A DNA stretch of 45,045 nt, from NCBI GenBank assembly GCA_046052345.1, contig JBJOMN010000006.1:1-45045 (forward strand), written 5' to 3'. Positions 19,784 through 29,800 of this stretch are shown piece by piece. The stretch's first letter is position 1, and each line of letters begins with the position of its first letter. The stretch is from Pollutiaquabacter sp046052345. Its GTDB lineage: Bacteria > Bacteroidota > Bacteroidia > AKYH767-A > 2013-40CM-41-45. A program made the position numbers and the translations under genes. Under the pieces are notes generated by a model. It did not search any database. It was given only the letters and a program-made list of their open reading frames with translations, and had not been told where the DNA came from.

Positions 19784-22024
19784 ATGTATCATAGGATTTC
19801 AAACTCGCTCGGCGTAGTGCTGACGATGATGGTGATGGCCGCTGTATGCAGGCAGGCGTCCGCCATGGACATACTCGTCAGCGGTCGCGTTTTCGGAAAG
19901 GATATCGCTACGGGAAAACCTTTGCCTGCGGTTTTTGCCGTCATTCGTGAGATGGACGGTAATTCGGTCGCCGTTGTAGATGCTCAGGGAGCGTTTACCA
20001 TCAGTATCACCACCCCGTTGCCGGCCAGATTGATCGTCGCTTATGTCGGCTATGTAACCGACACGGTGACCGTCAACGACGATCGTTCCCTCGAGATACG
20101 GCTTACCCCCTCCAAAGAGTTGGAAGAGGTTGAAATTGTCGGTAAACGATCGGCTACGGAATATTCCATGCTGAAGCCGATGAACACGGAGACGTCGGGT
20201 CAGAAGGAAATCCTGAAGGCCGCTTGCTGCAACCTATCCGAGGCCTTCGAATCCTCCCCGACAGTCAATGTCGCCTACACGGATGCAGTAACAGGGGCGA
20301 AGGAGATCCGGTTGCTAGGACTCTCGGGCATCTATTCCCAGTTGCTCACGGAAGCAATTCCGAATTTCCGGGGTATCGCCTCCTCGTACGGATTGTACTT
20401 CATCCCGGGCCCTTGGATGGAATCCATACAGGTCACCAAAGGCAGCGGTTCAGTCCAGCAAGGCTACGAGGCGACCACAGGACAAATCAATGTGGAATTC
20501 CATAAGCCGGACAACGAGAAACTCCCACGGTTCTATCTTAATCTCTTCGGAGAGCAGAACGGCAACATGGAATTGAATTTCCATGCAAGAAAGCAGGTAA
20601 GCAGCCGATGGAGTACTGTTTTGATGGGGCACGGTAATCTTATGGAAGGGAACCAGGACCAGCAGAAGGACGGCTTCCTGGACATACCACATGCCAGACA
20701 GTTGAATTTTTACAACCGATGGCAACACCACAACGGTCGACGACTGGAATCGCAACTCGGATGGAGACTGATCCACGACGAGCGTCAGGGCGGACAGACA
20801 GGATTCACGCTTATGCCCGGTCAGGTTCCCTATCATACAAACGTGCTTAACCGCCGGGCGGAGATTTTCGGAAAATTGGGAATCATCTTTCCGGAAAGAC
20901 CTTCGCTCAGCATCGGGAATATCGTTCAATTCACCGCTCACGATCTCGATGCCACCTTCGGTATCCGGGGATATGACGCTCAACAAAGGACCCTCTTCAT
21001 GCAGAGCATCCTGCAAAATACCTTCCGTTCCGCCGACCACGGCTATAAGGTGGGGATCAACTACCGGAGGGACCGTTGGGACGAAATGGCCGATTCATCC
21101 CTTCGGACCGTAGACGAGTCGGTTCCGGGAATATTCGCAGAATACACCTATAACCGTACCGATCGCTTCAGTATGGTCGCCGGTGGTCGTGCCGACTTGC
21201 ATAATATCTATGGCTGGATCTGGACACCGCGGCTGCATCTGCGATACAGTTTTACACCGGATCTGCTCATACGGTTATCGGCGGGAAATTCTTTCCGGGT
21301 TCCCAACCTGTATGCGGACAATATCAGTGTCTTTGCTTCTTCCCGCAGATTGGTGGTCGGTGACAGCATCCGGCCGGAACGTGCATGGAACTTCGGAGCC
21401 AATGCCACCTGGAAATTCCGCTTGAAGGAACGTGAAGGAAGCGTCAATCTGGATGCCTACCGGACGGTATTCGTCGATCAGTTAGTGGTGGACCGGGTTA
21501 CTGCCGTCAACGAGGTCTCTTTCTACAATCTGAATGGCAGCTCTTTCGCCAACAGCTTCCAGGTGGCTGTCGATCATGAACTGCTGCCCCGTTTAGACGT
21601 ACGTCTTGCCGCCAAAATGGAAGATGTCAAGGTTACCTACAACAACAGCTTACAGCGAAAACCATTGGTGCCCCGCGACCGTTTCCTGCTTAATCTCGCC
21701 TGGAACTCCCGCAATGAGCATTGGCGCGTCGATTATACCGTCGTCCGCGAAGGAAGCAAACGGCTTATTCCGACCTTTTATGATCCTGAGATAGGAGAGG
21801 AGGCTGCGGTATCGCCGGTGTTTTATACGATGAACCTCCAGCTTACCAAAGTGTTTCGCAGATTCGAGCTGTATGGCGGTTCGGAGAATGTGCTTAACTA
21901 CATCCAGCAACATCCTATTGTCAATGCCAAGGATCCATTCGGTACGGAATTTGATGCTACCAACGTATGGGCTCCTCTTGACGGCCGTCGTATCTATCTG
22001 GGTGTCAGGTGGAGTGTGAGGTGA
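19784..22024 (+). CDS. TonB-dependent outer-membrane receptor with Cys-Cys plug motif
   Basis: The 746-residue protein has a signal peptide (to about MVMAAVCRQASA) and a carboxypeptidase-regulatory-like beta domain at ~30-105. A TonB-box-like EEVEIVGKR, a plug domain (~128-250) and a beta-barrel to the C-terminus follow. It should import a ligand across the outer membrane using TonB energy. The plug begins EILKAACCNLSEAFESSP, with C148-C149 where most receptors have no cysteine. The gene lies between an HYC_CC_PP-type gene and an HMA-domain gene, so a metal or metal-complex substrate, possibly copper, is inferred. No SusD partner is present, which argues against a glycan transporter. Confidence 0.88.
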   Translation: MYHRISNSLGVVLTMMVMAAVCRQASAMDILVSGRVFGKDIATGKPLPAVFAVIREMDGNSVAVVDAQGAFTISITTPLPARLIVAYVGYVTDTVTVNDDRSLEIRLTPSKELEEVEIVGKRSATEYSMLKPMNTETSGQKEILKAACCNLSEAFESSPTVNVAYTDAVTGAKEIRLLGLSGIYSQLLTEAIPNFRGIASSYGLYFIPGPWMESIQVTKGSGSVQQGYEATTGQINVEFHKPDNEKLPRFYLNLFGEQNGNMELNFHARKQVSSRWSTVLMGHGNLMEGNQDQQKDGFLDIPHARQLNFYNRWQHHNGRRLESQLGWRLIHDERQGGQTGFTLMPGQVPYHTNVLNRRAEIFGKLGIIFPERPSLSIGNIVQFTAHDLDATFGIRGYDAQQRTLFMQSILQNTFRSADHGYKVGINYRRDRWDEMADSSLRTVDESVPGIFAEYTYNRTDRFSMVAGGRADLHNIYGWIWTPRLHLRYSFTPDLLIRLSAGNSFRVPNLYADNISVFASSRRLVVGDSIRPERAWNFGANATWKFRLKEREGSVNLDAYRTVFVDQLVVDRVTAVNEVSFYNLNGSSFANSFQVAVDHELLPRLDVRLAAKMEDVKVTYNNSLQRKPLVPRDRFLLNLAWNSRNEHWRVDYTVVREGSKRLIPTFYDPEIGEEAAVSPVFYTMNLQLTKVFRRFELYGGSENVLNYIQQHPIVNAKDPFGTEFDATNVWAPLDGRRIYLGVRWSVR

Positions 22025-22053
22025 GGTTGGTGGTTAGTTTCAAGTAATAATAA

Positions 22054-22131
22054 CCCGCAACTCGCATCCGCCTTCGGCGGACAAGACCCGCAACCCGCAT
22101 CCGCCTTCGGCGGACAAGACCCGCAACTCGC
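22054..22131. repeat. 33-bp tandem repeat with internal hairpins
   Basis: Two 33-nt units (22054-22086 and 22087-22119) differ by one base, and a partial third unit (22120-22131) follows. Each unit opens with a heptamer-like CCCGCAA and contains the palindrome TCCGCC-TTC-GGCGGA (22067-22081 and 22100-22114), a 6-bp stem with a 3-nt loop. The array lies between the TonB-dependent receptor gene and the HMA gene. Confidence 0.85.
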
Positions 22132-22137
22132 AAATCC

Positions 22138-22151
22138 ATTCTTAATTCTAA
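22138..22151. repeat. ATTCTNN heptamer pair
   Basis: ATTCTTA (22138-22144) followed by ATTCTAA (22145-22151), 9 nt before the HMA gene. It is the same heptamer class as at 2538 and 34228. Confidence 0.55.
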
Positions 22152-22160
22152 CTTAGCCCC

Positions 22161-22487
22161 ATGTCTCTCCTTCTCTTCCTCCATCTGAACTTCTTCACAC
22201 CTTCAGTCCAAGCCGATACCGTGAAGATTCACACCTCTGCCGTTTGTGAAATGTGCAAGGATTTCCTGGAAAAGGACCTGATGTTCGAAAAGGGCGTCAG
22301 GTCGGTCCGGCTGGATCTCGATTCCAAGGACCTTACCGTCGTGTATGATCCCGAGAAATCCGATCCAGAAAAGATCCGTCAACGCATCTCCAAAATCGGA
22401 TACGATGCGGACACTGTAAAGCGCAATCCCAAAGCGTATAATCGCTTGCCGAAGTGCTGCCGGCAGGAGGGCTGTGGCGCTCACTGA
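22161..22487 (+). CDS. Secreted heavy-metal-associated (HMA) domain protein
   Basis: The 108-residue protein has a short hydrophobic leader (to about SVQA) and one ferredoxin-like HMA domain. The metal motif is C29-E-M-C32 (SAVCEMCKDFLEKDL), and the domain ends at SKIGYDADTV. A tail, LPKCCRQEGCGAH, adds C99, C100, C105 and H108, a second possible metal site. HMA proteins of this type bind soft metals such as Cu(I), and secretion would place it in the periplasm. An in-frame stop at 22149 fixes the start near 22161. It is the third gene of the trio with the HYC_CC_PP-type protein and the receptor. Its stop lies 5 nt from that of the convergent amidohydrolase. Confidence 0.85.
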   Translation: MSLLLFLHLNFFTPSVQADTVKIHTSAVCEMCKDFLEKDLMFEKGVRSVRLDLDSKDLTVVYDPEKSDPEKIRQRISKIGYDADTVKRNPKAYNRLPKCCRQEGCGAH

Positions 22488-22492
22488 ACGAG

Positions 22493-24124
22493 CTAGTATA
22501 CCTTCTCGCCGGCCAGGTAAGTGGCAATGACTTTCGCTCCCGGTAGCGAGTCTTCCGGCACTGTAAGAATGTCCCGGTCCAGGATGACGAAATCTGCATA
22601 TTTGCCGGGAGTCAGGGTGCCTTTTACCCGCTCCTCGAAATTGGCATAGGCGGCTCCTGCGGTCATCGCAACAAGTGCCCGACGCCGGTCGACCGATCCT
22701 TCGGGCCGGTATCCCGTTTGTGGAAATCCTTTTTCATCCTTACGGGCCACAGCCGCATAGAAGGTCAGCAGCGGATCGATACGCTCCACCGGAAAATCCG
22801 TCCCGAATGCAATGGTCCCTGCACTTTCCAGCAGCTGACGGTAACAGTACCCGTAGCCGGCACGTGCGGACCCTAAGCGTGACTCGGCCCAGTACATATC
22901 GCTGGTGGCGTGTGTCGGCTGTACGGATGGGATCACCGAGTAATCGGAGAACAGATGCAGGTCGCCGGGGTCCGTGACCTGGCAGTGCTCTATCCGCCAC
23001 CTCCTGTCGTTTTTACCGCGCAATTGCCGGCCGTAAGCCTGCAATATCAGCGAAACCGCAGAATCACCGATAGCGTGCGTGCAGACCTGAAATCCATGCC
23101 GAATCGCCGCTTCATTGATCGCATCGAAATAACTTGGCTTATGCAGTAGCAATCCGAAATGGCCTTCCCGGTCGGCATAAGGCTGTTTAAGCAGCGCTCC
23201 CCGCGAACCAAGCGCACCGTCCGCATATACTTTAATCGCTCTGGCCGTAAGCCGCTCGGAAACGAGCGGACCGGTTTCAAGAAAGGCATCAAGTGTGTTC
23301 GGACGATCCGACAGCATCACATTCACCCTGAGTTTGAGGCTTCCCTCTCTTTGCATCCGCTCGATCATCCGTACGGAGTCCAGTCCCAAGCCTGCATCCG
23401 AAACGGTGGTCAGTCCTGCTTTGAAGCAATTTTTCTGCGCGACTTTAAGGGCTTCTTCATTGAGCCCAGCAGGAAATGAAGGGATGACGGCCTGAACTCT
23501 GTCGACGGCATTGTCGATCATCATTCCTGTGGGAATACCATTCACCGTGATGATCTCCCCGCCATCGATGCGGGTCAGGCCGTCGATGCCGGCACGACGG
23601 AGTGCCTCCCCGTTGCACAGTGCGGCATGGCCGTCGATGCGGACCAGAAAAACCGGTTGATCGGGAAACAGGCGGTCGAGTTCGGTGCGGTCCGGGAAAT
23701 CGGATCGTTCCCAGTCGTTCTGGTCCCAGCCTCGCCCCAAAAGCCATTCAAACTTGTTTCTTCGGGAGAAGGAGGAAAGACTGTCCAGTATCTCGCCGAA
23801 AGAATGCGTTCCGGTAAGGTCCAGTTTCAGCAGGTCGCTGGCATAACTGAAAAAGTGGCTGTGGGCATCGATGAGTCCGGGATAGACAGGTGCCCCTTTC
23901 AGGTCAACCGTATTTCGTGCTGCATAATATGCCATCAGTACCTCCGACGGACCGACTGCCAGTATTTTCCCGTCACGGACAGCGACGGAGTTGACAGTTC
24001 GAAAGGAGTCGTCTACCGTATGGATGACGCCGTTGTAAAGGATGAGGTCGGCTTCCGGTCTGCCGCAACTTGCCGCCAAAAAGATTACAGACAGGGCCGT
24101 AAAAACGCGTATGAGGCTGTTCAT
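22493..24124 (-). CDS. Amidohydrolase-family lipoprotein (YtcJ-like)
   Basis: The 543-residue protein starts with a lipoprotein signal ending LAASC (Cys20). It then shows the amidohydrolase fold: a beta-sandwich start (ADLILYNGVIHTVDD), the metal motif H88-S-H90 (YPGLIDAHSHFF), a later His segment (QVCTHAIGDSAV) and FGTDFPVE with the likely metal/catalytic Asp. Order and length match YtcJ-like metal-dependent hydrolases, which act on N-acyl or amide substrates. The substrate cannot be predicted. It is divergent from the S41 protease and has an exact TACCTTTG element just upstream. Confidence 0.88.
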   Translation of the reverse strand: MNSLIRVFTALSVIFLAASCGRPEADLILYNGVIHTVDDSFRTVNSVAVRDGKILAVGPSEVLMAYYAARNTVDLKGAPVYPGLIDAHSHFFSYASDLLKLDLTGTHSFGEILDSLSSFSRRNKFEWLLGRGWDQNDWERSDFPDRTELDRLFPDQPVFLVRIDGHAALCNGEALRRAGIDGLTRIDGGEIITVNGIPTGMMIDNAVDRVQAVIPSFPAGLNEEALKVAQKNCFKAGLTTVSDAGLGLDSVRMIERMQREGSLKLRVNVMLSDRPNTLDAFLETGPLVSERLTARAIKVYADGALGSRGALLKQPYADREGHFGLLLHKPSYFDAINEAAIRHGFQVCTHAIGDSAVSLILQAYGRQLRGKNDRRWRIEHCQVTDPGDLHLFSDYSVIPSVQPTHATSDMYWAESRLGSARAGYGYCYRQLLESAGTIAFGTDFPVERIDPLLTFYAAVARKDEKGFPQTGYRPEGSVDRRRALVAMTAGAAYANFEERVKGTLTPGKYADFVILDRDILTVPEDSLPGAKVIATYLAGEKVY

Positions 24125-24147
24125 GCGCTGTAGATTTTAGTTGACGG

Positions 24148-24155
24148 CAAAGGTA
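24148..24155 (-). promoter_or_regulatory. -7 promoter element of the amidohydrolase gene
   Basis: On the minus strand this reads TACCTTTG, an exact TAnnTTTG match ending about 24 nt before the start codon at 24124. No TTG lies at the usual -33 spacing; the nearest is 14 nt upstream. Confidence 0.4.
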
Positions 24156-24177
24156 AGCGGGACGACTGTCAATATCC

Positions 24178-24185
24178 TATGTTTG
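24178..24185 (+). promoter_or_regulatory. Possible -7 element of the S41 protease gene
   Basis: TATGTTTG is an exact TAnnTTTG match 76 nt before the ATG at 24262. It lacks a TTG at the proper distance, so the assignment is weak. Confidence 0.3.
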
Positions 24186-24261
24186 AATCTTGTTAGTTGC
24201 TGGTACAATAAAGCCTCTAAAATCGCGATATTGTGATAAGTAGAAATACACCCTTGATACG

Positions 24262-26019
24262 ATGTCCCATCTGATTCAATTTCTTCGGCGTTTCAGGAAG
24301 GCAGGACTTGTCCTGGTCCTTTGCGCCTCCGTTTTCTTCTCCTTCCGAGCCGTCGATGATTATTACTTCGAGGTGAGCAAGAACCTGGACATATTTTCCA
24401 CCATGTTCCGTGAAGTGAACACCTACTATGTCGACAGCATCGAGCCGGGCTCTTTCATGAAGACCGGCATGGATGCCATGCTCAAATCCCTGGATCCTTA
24501 CACGGTCTATATTCCTGAAAGCGATATTGAGGATTACCGGATGACGCACGTATCCTCAGAGTACGGGGGAATCGGAGCGCTGGTGCAGTCCCGTAACGGC
24601 TTTATCGAGATCAGCGAATTATACGAAGGATTTCCTGCGCAGAAAGCCGGACTCCAGGTGGGAGACAGGATAATATCCGTAAACGGAGTGACCACCCAGG
24701 GCAAAAAAGTGGATGCCGTCACTGATGTGATGAAGGGTCAGAAAGGCACTACCGTGAAACTGGTAGTCAGACGGGAAGGTGTCGAACAACCCATCGAGAA
24801 ATCCATCGTCCGGGACGAGATCAAGTTCAAGAACGTGCCGTACTTCGGTATGGTCAGCCCCAATACCGGATACATCCACCTGTCACAGTTCCTTGAAAAC
24901 GCAGCCCAGGATGTACGCGATGCGTTGGCGACGCTCAAGCAGAATCCCGACATGAAATATGTCATCCTGGATCTTCGCGGCAACGGTGGCGGTCTGCTCA
25001 AGGAGGCGGTTGACATTGTCAACCTCTTCGTGGGCGACAACCAGAAAATCGTGTCCCAGAAAGGAAAGATCAAGGAGATGAACATGGAGTACACCGCATC
25101 CAAACCCGCGCTGGATGCCGATATTCCGGTTTGCGTCCTGATCGACCGTGGTTCCGCTTCCGCCTCTGAAATCGTGACCGGCTCATTGCAGGAGCTCGAC
25201 AGGGCGGTCGTGGTCGGACAGCGAAGCTTCGGAAAGGGCTTGGTCCAGCAGACCTACAACCTATCCTACAATACACTCCTGAAAGTCACCATCGCCAAGT
25301 ACTATACGCCCAGCGGGCGTTGCATCCAGGCGCTGGACTATTCGCACCGTTCGAAGGAAGGCAACGTTTCCAAAGTGGCGGATTCGCTCATCACTGAGTT
25401 CAAGACGAAAGGCGGGCGCTCCGTATTCGATGGCAGCGGAGTCTATCCGGATGTCTATACCGACCCGGACTATCTGAGCGAAGTGACCGCTTCATTGCTC
25501 AGCAATTATTTGATTTTCGATTACGCCGGTGAGTATTTCCGCCGCCATACGTCGATCCCTGCCGCCCGGGATTTCAGCCTTACCGACCAGGAATACGAGA
25601 GCTTCACGCAATTCCTCCAGGGTAAGAATTACTCCTACACCGACCGCAGCGAGACACGGCTGGAGGATCTCAAGAAGGCGCTCGAATCGGACAAGCACTT
25701 CGATCAGTTGAAGTCCGAGTACGAAGCCATGAAATCCAAAATGGCCGATAACAAGCGGAACGATTTGGTGAACCACAAGGAGGAGATCCGTCAGATCCTC
25801 CAGGAAGAGATTGTCTCCAGGTATTACTATGAAAAAGGCCGCACCGAGTCAGGACTTAAGTTCGATCCGGATCTCAAAAAAGCCGTCGAAGTGCTAAACG
25901 ACCGCCAGCTCTATTCATCCATTTTGAAGGGAGAGGGTAAATTCAAGGTCATAGGAAAACCCGGCAGCGAAGCTCACGCAAAGGCGGTCAAGGAGCGGGA
26001 GGAATCTTACGAGGACTGA
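24262..26019 (+). CDS. S41-family C-terminal processing protease (CtpA/Prc-like)
   Basis: The 585-residue protein has one N-terminal hydrophobic segment (GLVLVLCASVFFSF), an uncleaved anchor or signal. A PDZ domain at ~90-170 (YGGIGALVQSRNG; AGLQVGDRIISVNGV) is followed by the S41 catalytic domain. The Ser/Lys dyad is S300 (DRGSASASEIVTGSL) and K325 (RSFGKGLVQ), spaced 25 residues apart as in CtpA. A long helical C-terminal extension (~430-585) is common in Bacteroidota members. It probably cleaves periplasmic proteins at their C-termini. The gene is monocistronic by position, with 74 nt before the YebC gene. Confidence 0.92.
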   Translation: MSHLIQFLRRFRKAGLVLVLCASVFFSFRAVDDYYFEVSKNLDIFSTMFREVNTYYVDSIEPGSFMKTGMDAMLKSLDPYTVYIPESDIEDYRMTHVSSEYGGIGALVQSRNGFIEISELYEGFPAQKAGLQVGDRIISVNGVTTQGKKVDAVTDVMKGQKGTTVKLVVRREGVEQPIEKSIVRDEIKFKNVPYFGMVSPNTGYIHLSQFLENAAQDVRDALATLKQNPDMKYVILDLRGNGGGLLKEAVDIVNLFVGDNQKIVSQKGKIKEMNMEYTASKPALDADIPVCVLIDRGSASASEIVTGSLQELDRAVVVGQRSFGKGLVQQTYNLSYNTLLKVTIAKYYTPSGRCIQALDYSHRSKEGNVSKVADSLITEFKTKGGRSVFDGSGVYPDVYTDPDYLSEVTASLLSNYLIFDYAGEYFRRHTSIPAARDFSLTDQEYESFTQFLQGKNYSYTDRSETRLEDLKKALESDKHFDQLKSEYEAMKSKMADNKRNDLVNHKEEIRQILQEEIVSRYYYEKGRTESGLKFDPDLKKAVEVLNDRQLYSSILKGEGKFKVIGKPGSEAHAKAVKEREESYED

Positions 26020-26043
26020 GTCGTTTACCACGCTATGACCTGA

Positions 26044-26074
26044 TTGCCTTTTCAGCCATTTTTGGCTAAATTCG
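26044..26074 (+). promoter_or_regulatory. Promoter of the YebC-family gene
   Basis: TTG (26044-26046), a 20-nt spacer and TAAATTCG (26067-26074), one mismatch from TAnnTTTG, 19 nt before the ATG. The spacer contains a small palindrome, AGCCA-TTTT-TGGCT (26054-26067), that could be an operator or a chance hairpin. Confidence 0.5.
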
Positions 26075-26093
26075 CAATCTAATACTATTTCGT

Positions 26094-26804
26094 ATGGGAC
26101 GTATATTCGAAAAGCGGAAGCATAAGATGTTTGCCCGCTACGACAAGATGGCCAAGGCCTTCACGCGTATCGGCCGGGAAATCGCCATTGCCGTCAAGGC
26201 CGGCGGTCCCGACCCTGAATACAATCCGCGTCTGCGTACCGCCGTAACGAACGCCAAGGGTGTCAATATGCCCAAGGACCGTATCGAAAATGCCATCAAG
26301 AAGGCCTCTTCCAAGGAAGAAGGTAACTTCGAAGAGATCGTATACGAAGGATACGGCCCTTACGGTGTAGCTATCGTCGTAGAAACCGCCACCGACAATC
26401 CTACCCGTACCGTCGCCAACATCCGGATGCATTTTAACCGTGGCGAAGGTGCACTTGGCAAGACCGGCTCCCTCGATTTCATGTTTCAGCGCAAAGGGGT
26501 GTTTCGCATTCCGAATGACGGTAAGACCAACACCGAGGAGCTGGAGCTCGAACTGATCGATTTCGGCCTTGAGAACCTGGAGGTTGACGAGGAGGAGATT
26601 GTCATCTATACGGCCTACGAGGACTATGGAAAGATGTCCAAGGCGCTAGAGGACCGCAAGATCCAGGTGAAGAAGTCGGCGTTGGAACGGTTACCTACCA
26701 CGTTCGTCGAGATCACCGAGGAACAACAGGACGAAGTGCTGCAGCTCATCGATCGTTTTGAAGAGGACGACGACGTACAGGCCGTCTACCACAACCTCAA
26801 GTGA
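26094..26804 (+). CDS. YebC/PmpR (TACO1) family protein
   Basis: This 236-residue cytoplasmic protein is of the YebC/TACO1 family, members of which act as DNA-binding regulators or help ribosomes through difficult (for example polyproline) stretches. The family core is clear: KAFTRIGREIAIAVKAGGPDPEYNPRLRTAVTNAK, NMPKDRIENAIKKA, YEGYGPYGVAIVVE and TDNPTRTVANIR. The N-terminus (MGRIFEKRKHKMFARYDKMA) differs from the usual MAGHSKWANIKHRK form but keeps the basic helix seen in Bacteroidota members. Its stop is 6 nt from that of the convergent C25 peptidase gene, with no terminator between them. Confidence 0.9.
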   Translation: MGRIFEKRKHKMFARYDKMAKAFTRIGREIAIAVKAGGPDPEYNPRLRTAVTNAKGVNMPKDRIENAIKKASSKEEGNFEEIVYEGYGPYGVAIVVETATDNPTRTVANIRMHFNRGEGALGKTGSLDFMFQRKGVFRIPNDGKTNTEELELELIDFGLENLEVDEEEIVIYTAYEDYGKMSKALEDRKIQVKKSALERLPTTFVEITEEQQDEVLQLIDRFEEDDDVQAVYHNLK

Positions 26805-26810
26805 GGTTTC

Positions 26811-29800
26811 TTACCGCAGCAGATACATCTTGCCCCATCCTTTCTTGAAGTAAGCATCCGCGTCGGTCTGACGTTTTTCGACGTTTTCACCATTGAGCGT
26901 GGTAATGACCCGGTACAGGTATAGCCCTGCCGCCAGCGGATCGCCGAATTCATCCTTGCCATCCCAGGCATAGTCGGTGATGTTACGTCCTATACGGATC
27001 GGCCCCAGCTCTGATTGCGTGATCTCTCGGACGATCTTACCCGTAACGGTCATGATCTGGATCTTCATGTAGCTCGGCAGTTCGTTTCCGGTGAGTGTGA
27101 AGACGAATCGCGTGGACGTGGAAAAAGGATTGGGGTAGTTGAGTACTTCGGTGATGGTCGAACGGTTGATGACCTCGAAACGTATGCGCAGATTGTACTT
27201 GCCCGATTCATTGTTCGAGATATCGGCAGCCTCCACCTCGATGTAGTAGGTGCCGTCCTCCGACAATACCGGCTGCCAGTCGATACGGCAACTGTTCTTT
27301 GGAAGGATGGCGGGATGGAACACCGGCACGGCTCCCAGTGTGATATTGCTGAAATAAATTCGTTGTAATGTCTGGCTGCCGGGGGTGCGCAGGTAGATCT
27401 TGAATTTAGCCGTGTCGTTGAGGGCGAGGAACCTATTTTCGTCGCGGAGATGGACGGATATGACGGGTTTTCCGGAGACGATGTCCCCGTCCAGGATGTG
27501 CGCGCCGTCGAAAGTGATGTCCAGCAAGGGATTTACACGGTCACGGTCGACGCGGAAGCGCACTTCCGCAAGATTGTTGAAGTGGAACTGCTCCTCCTGA
27601 TGGCGCTGGTTATACGGATTAGCTTCCACCCACAAGCTGGAGTTTCCTGCAAGTCCGAAAGTGGAGTCCACCCGGATGGAAGCGGTCAGATAGGAGCCGG
27701 TACGCAGTGAGTCCAGGCGGATACCCGTAAGGTTGATGCGCTGGCGGTCGTTATCGTAGATGTAGAAGTCGACATCCAGGCTGTCCATCGGGAGGTCACC
27801 GATATTGTCGATGGCGATACTCATCCGAAGTGTGTCTCCTTCCGTCAACGGATCGTCGTAGAAGTAGTAAGTCCGGTTCGGATTCACGGCACATTCCGGG
27901 ACGTCCTCGTAATAAACCCTCCAGTAGTCCATCTGAGGCGGGGTTTTCAGCGAGTCGTCGCTAAGGTTGCTGACAAGTCGCAGATAGCCGTACTGTGATG
28001 CAGGGATCCACGTGAGGGAAGTGTCTTTCCCGCCGACGGTGTAGCCGATGACCGGTGCCAGCGTGTCCCATGAACGCGTGGCGCTGTTCAGTCCGAGGAT
28101 TCGCAGCGCGACTTCGTCTCTTCCCGGAAGCGTTTCTACAGGAGACTGGTTCCAGTGAAGCGATTCCCAACGCCGTGCAGGTCCTATGACGGTGCCCGAA
28201 ATGGCGCCTCTGTTCCAGGTATTGGCCAAAAGCGTATTCATTCGGAGCGTATCCCTCATCACTGAGCCGAAGACGGTCCTGTTCGCGGACAGGCTTCCTT
28301 TTTTACAGAAAAGGATGAACGGTACGGTGTCGTTGAGCCCTGTCAGGTCCAGTCCCAATCCGCTGAATGCCGAGGTAAAGGTTGGATACTGTGAATAACG
28401 GTCGGTGTACCAGGAGTAGGCGAGTATGTAGTTTCCGTCAGGAACCGAGGCAAGAAGATTGCTGAGTCCCTGCATCTGAGCGGTATCTGCGTACCGGTAA
28501 ATGAAGAAGTTCTCCGGTCGATTTCGGCATCCGGTCGTGGTGAAACCGTAAACGGTCTGCGGATCAGCGCAGTCTCCGCTGATAATCTGGAAGTCGTTTA
28601 CCTGACCGAAGTCGTAAGTACAGGTGCTCCAGGGGAGTAGCGACATGGAATCCAACACGGCGACCATGACTGCGGGATAGACGCTGCAGCCGTTGTATTC
28701 CATTACCACGTTGTTGAGCTTATAGCCGATCTCGTTATATCCTGCCTGGGATCCGTCAGGGAGTCCTTTGGTCAGGACGGAAAGGTTTTTGATGTTCTGT
28801 ACGAAAGAGAAACGTCGTCCCAGCGTATCATATCGCGTATTCAGGAATCCGTCGTCCTTGAACTGGTGGAAGGCGTCCTGCGACCACCCGGTTTTTCCGG
28901 GAATATACTGGAAGGAGGATTGCTGCCACTTGAAGCGAACGGGATCGACGAGAATGGAATCGTTCGCGACCCGCCAGAAATAGACCGTGCTGTCAGAAAG
29001 GGTATATCCCGGAATCGCCCATTGGATGACGCCGCCGCTGTCGGTCACCAGTCCGGAACGGTAAAGCGGACTGTGGGAAGCGCCGGTCAACGAATCCGCC
29101 ACATCCAGGTCGATAGTGTCGATTTCGAATATGTAAGCAGTCGTTGGCGCCAGGGGATAGGAGGTGCAGGCCTTGAGCGTAACAGTCGGTGAGGGATGGA
29201 TGGCGAACTTACGTGGATAGACCGGTACGATGTCCCTGGAGAGAATGAAAAGAGAGGTGCTGACGGTGTTGTTGAGGTAGTCCTCCGACTCGTCGACTGA
29301 ATCTTGAGGGTCTACTTCCACCAGGAAGGTGTTGATGCCGGCGGCACCGAACCCGCCGGTGTTCATGGTCAGTCGAAACTCGTCCTGATAGAAACAATTG
29401 CCTCTGCGGACGGTATAGATGGAGTCGCTCCCGTCGGGAAACCTCCGTTTGATCCGGATATCGAAAGAGTCCGTCACCGCTTTGCCGATGTTTCGTACCC
29501 TTACCGTCATGCTGAATGTGTCCTGGTCGGTCGTGATGGCTGCATTGCCGAATCCGATGCCGGATTCATCCAGCGCGAGGTCAGGCAGCGGCCAATGATT
29601 CAGCCGTATGGCCGGATCACCGTTCAGGGACATTTCCTGGCAGACGGCTTTTATGTTCAGTGCGTTCGGCGACTGTACATCCCTGATGGTCTGTTGCATG
29701 AGCCGGCCTACCGTAGCTCCGTAGAGAGGACCCGTCGCGTTCCTGAAAAAAGAGTTCGAATAGACATACAGGTCCTGAGGTACGCCGAGACCGACACTCG

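Noticed and set aside
22054..22131. Possible CRISPR array
   Set aside because: The units are directly adjacent with no unique spacers, only about 2.3 copies are present, and no cas gene is near.
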